From Trissonchulus latispiculum (taxonomy: Eukaryota > Nematoda > Enoplea > Enoplida > Ironidae), in the NCBI GenBank assembly GCA_030248195.1, contig JASAND010011376.1, positions 34,749 to 98,748 on the forward strand: a DNA stretch of 64,000 nt. The letters are read 5' to 3'. The translations under genes were made by a program, and so were the position numbers. The notes under the pieces are model-generated. The model was not told where the DNA came from. It did not search any database and saw only the letters and a program-made list of their open reading frames with translations. Of the stretch, positions 63,611-64,000 are shown piece by piece; position 1 is the stretch's first letter, and each line of letters opens with the position of its first letter.

Positions 63611-64000
63611 TGTTAGTGCGCCATGCCCGTGCGCTTGGCGCAGCAGAGCTATGGGGGGCGATCCCTATGGCGATGGGATCGGAACCTATATGCCATTATT
63701 ACGAGCATCCATTTAAACCAAGAATGACAAGAATATCAAACGTGCTCAATCAGAAAGGTGAAAACGGTAGGGCGATGGCCCCGTGGACCATTGCTGCGAT
63801 TTTAGCTTCAAAATTTTATACTTTTGGGCAGTTTCAGTTTCTAAATTCAGTACGTACGTAAAGTGGGTACATGTGTCGGTATTGTATATATGAATATATA
63901 TATATTCTCATAAATACGGATGCAAGGATAAAGAGTACGTACGAACATACGTAATCATAAACATACGCATTGAAATACGAACGCATTTCCTGGAAATGAG
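63611..64000. other. Right edge, no supported gene
   Basis: Only short frames, with TACGTACGTA and ATATATAT tracts at the end. Confidence 0.4.

Overview
This is nuclear DNA of an animal, almost certainly an invertebrate. Exons are short, flanked by GT-AG introns and phase-consistent. One gene matches TTC17, a tetratricopeptide protein of animals. Non-LTR retrotransposons, a tRNA-derived SINE and many small inverted-repeat transposons fill the introns and intergenic space. Nothing bacterial or viral is evident. Unusually long runs of G or C (10-20 bases) recur throughout and belong mostly to small transposons, so single-base indels in the assembly are a real risk. The species cannot be named from this sequence. 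LAYOUT. 0-20 kb, minus strand: ten exons of a TTC17-like gene run from about 11.96 kb down past the left edge. A separate minus-strand first exon at 19.7 kb resembles the N-terminus of Golgi-tethering subunit COG5. The introns hold a 5'-truncated LINE (4.3-5.4 kb), a full-length RTE-like LINE with an open 1038-codon frame (13.3-16.7 kb), two oppositely oriented copies of a compound satellite-bearing repeat (8.6-11.5 and 16.8-18.6 kb), and several MITEs whose target-site duplications can be read. 20-29.7 kb: a gene-free block of palindromic foldback elements and G/C-run repeats, with a 1.1-kb hAT-like element (8-bp duplication) and a 1.0-kb element flanked by TTAA, both sitting inside older repeats. 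30-33 kb, plus strand: a three-exon gene of unknown function whose later part needs frame changes, bracketed by copies of a GTGACGTC-containing minisatellite. 34-38 kb: a second TTAA element, a palindromic MITE with a 7-bp duplication, and a GGCCCG-filled hAT-type MITE. 38-47.7 kb, plus strand: a multi-exon gene of unknown function with consecutive symmetric phase-1 exons carrying the same AMD motif; one of its introns holds a dimeric 325-bp satellite. 48.9-51 kb, plus strand: exons of another unknown gene, the last with an ORF1/FP25-like C-terminal region. 53.8-57.4 kb, plus strand: a broken coding region starting with an SGNH-hydrolase domain with all catalytic blocks and ending in the first half of a UPF1-like SF1 helicase; this is the most novel coding content here. 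57.9-63.1 kb: a decayed LINE split by a 629-bp SINE with a perfect 14-bp duplication, followed directly by a decayed second copy of the RTE-like LINE, itself split by a MITE. HOW IT FITS TOGETHER. The host genes (TTC17-like, COG5-like, and the unknown plus-strand genes) look unrelated to each other. The dominant story is repeated nested insertion by cut-and-paste MITEs and LINEs. For several insertions the pre-insertion site can be recovered from a paralogous arm or from the interrupted coding frame.
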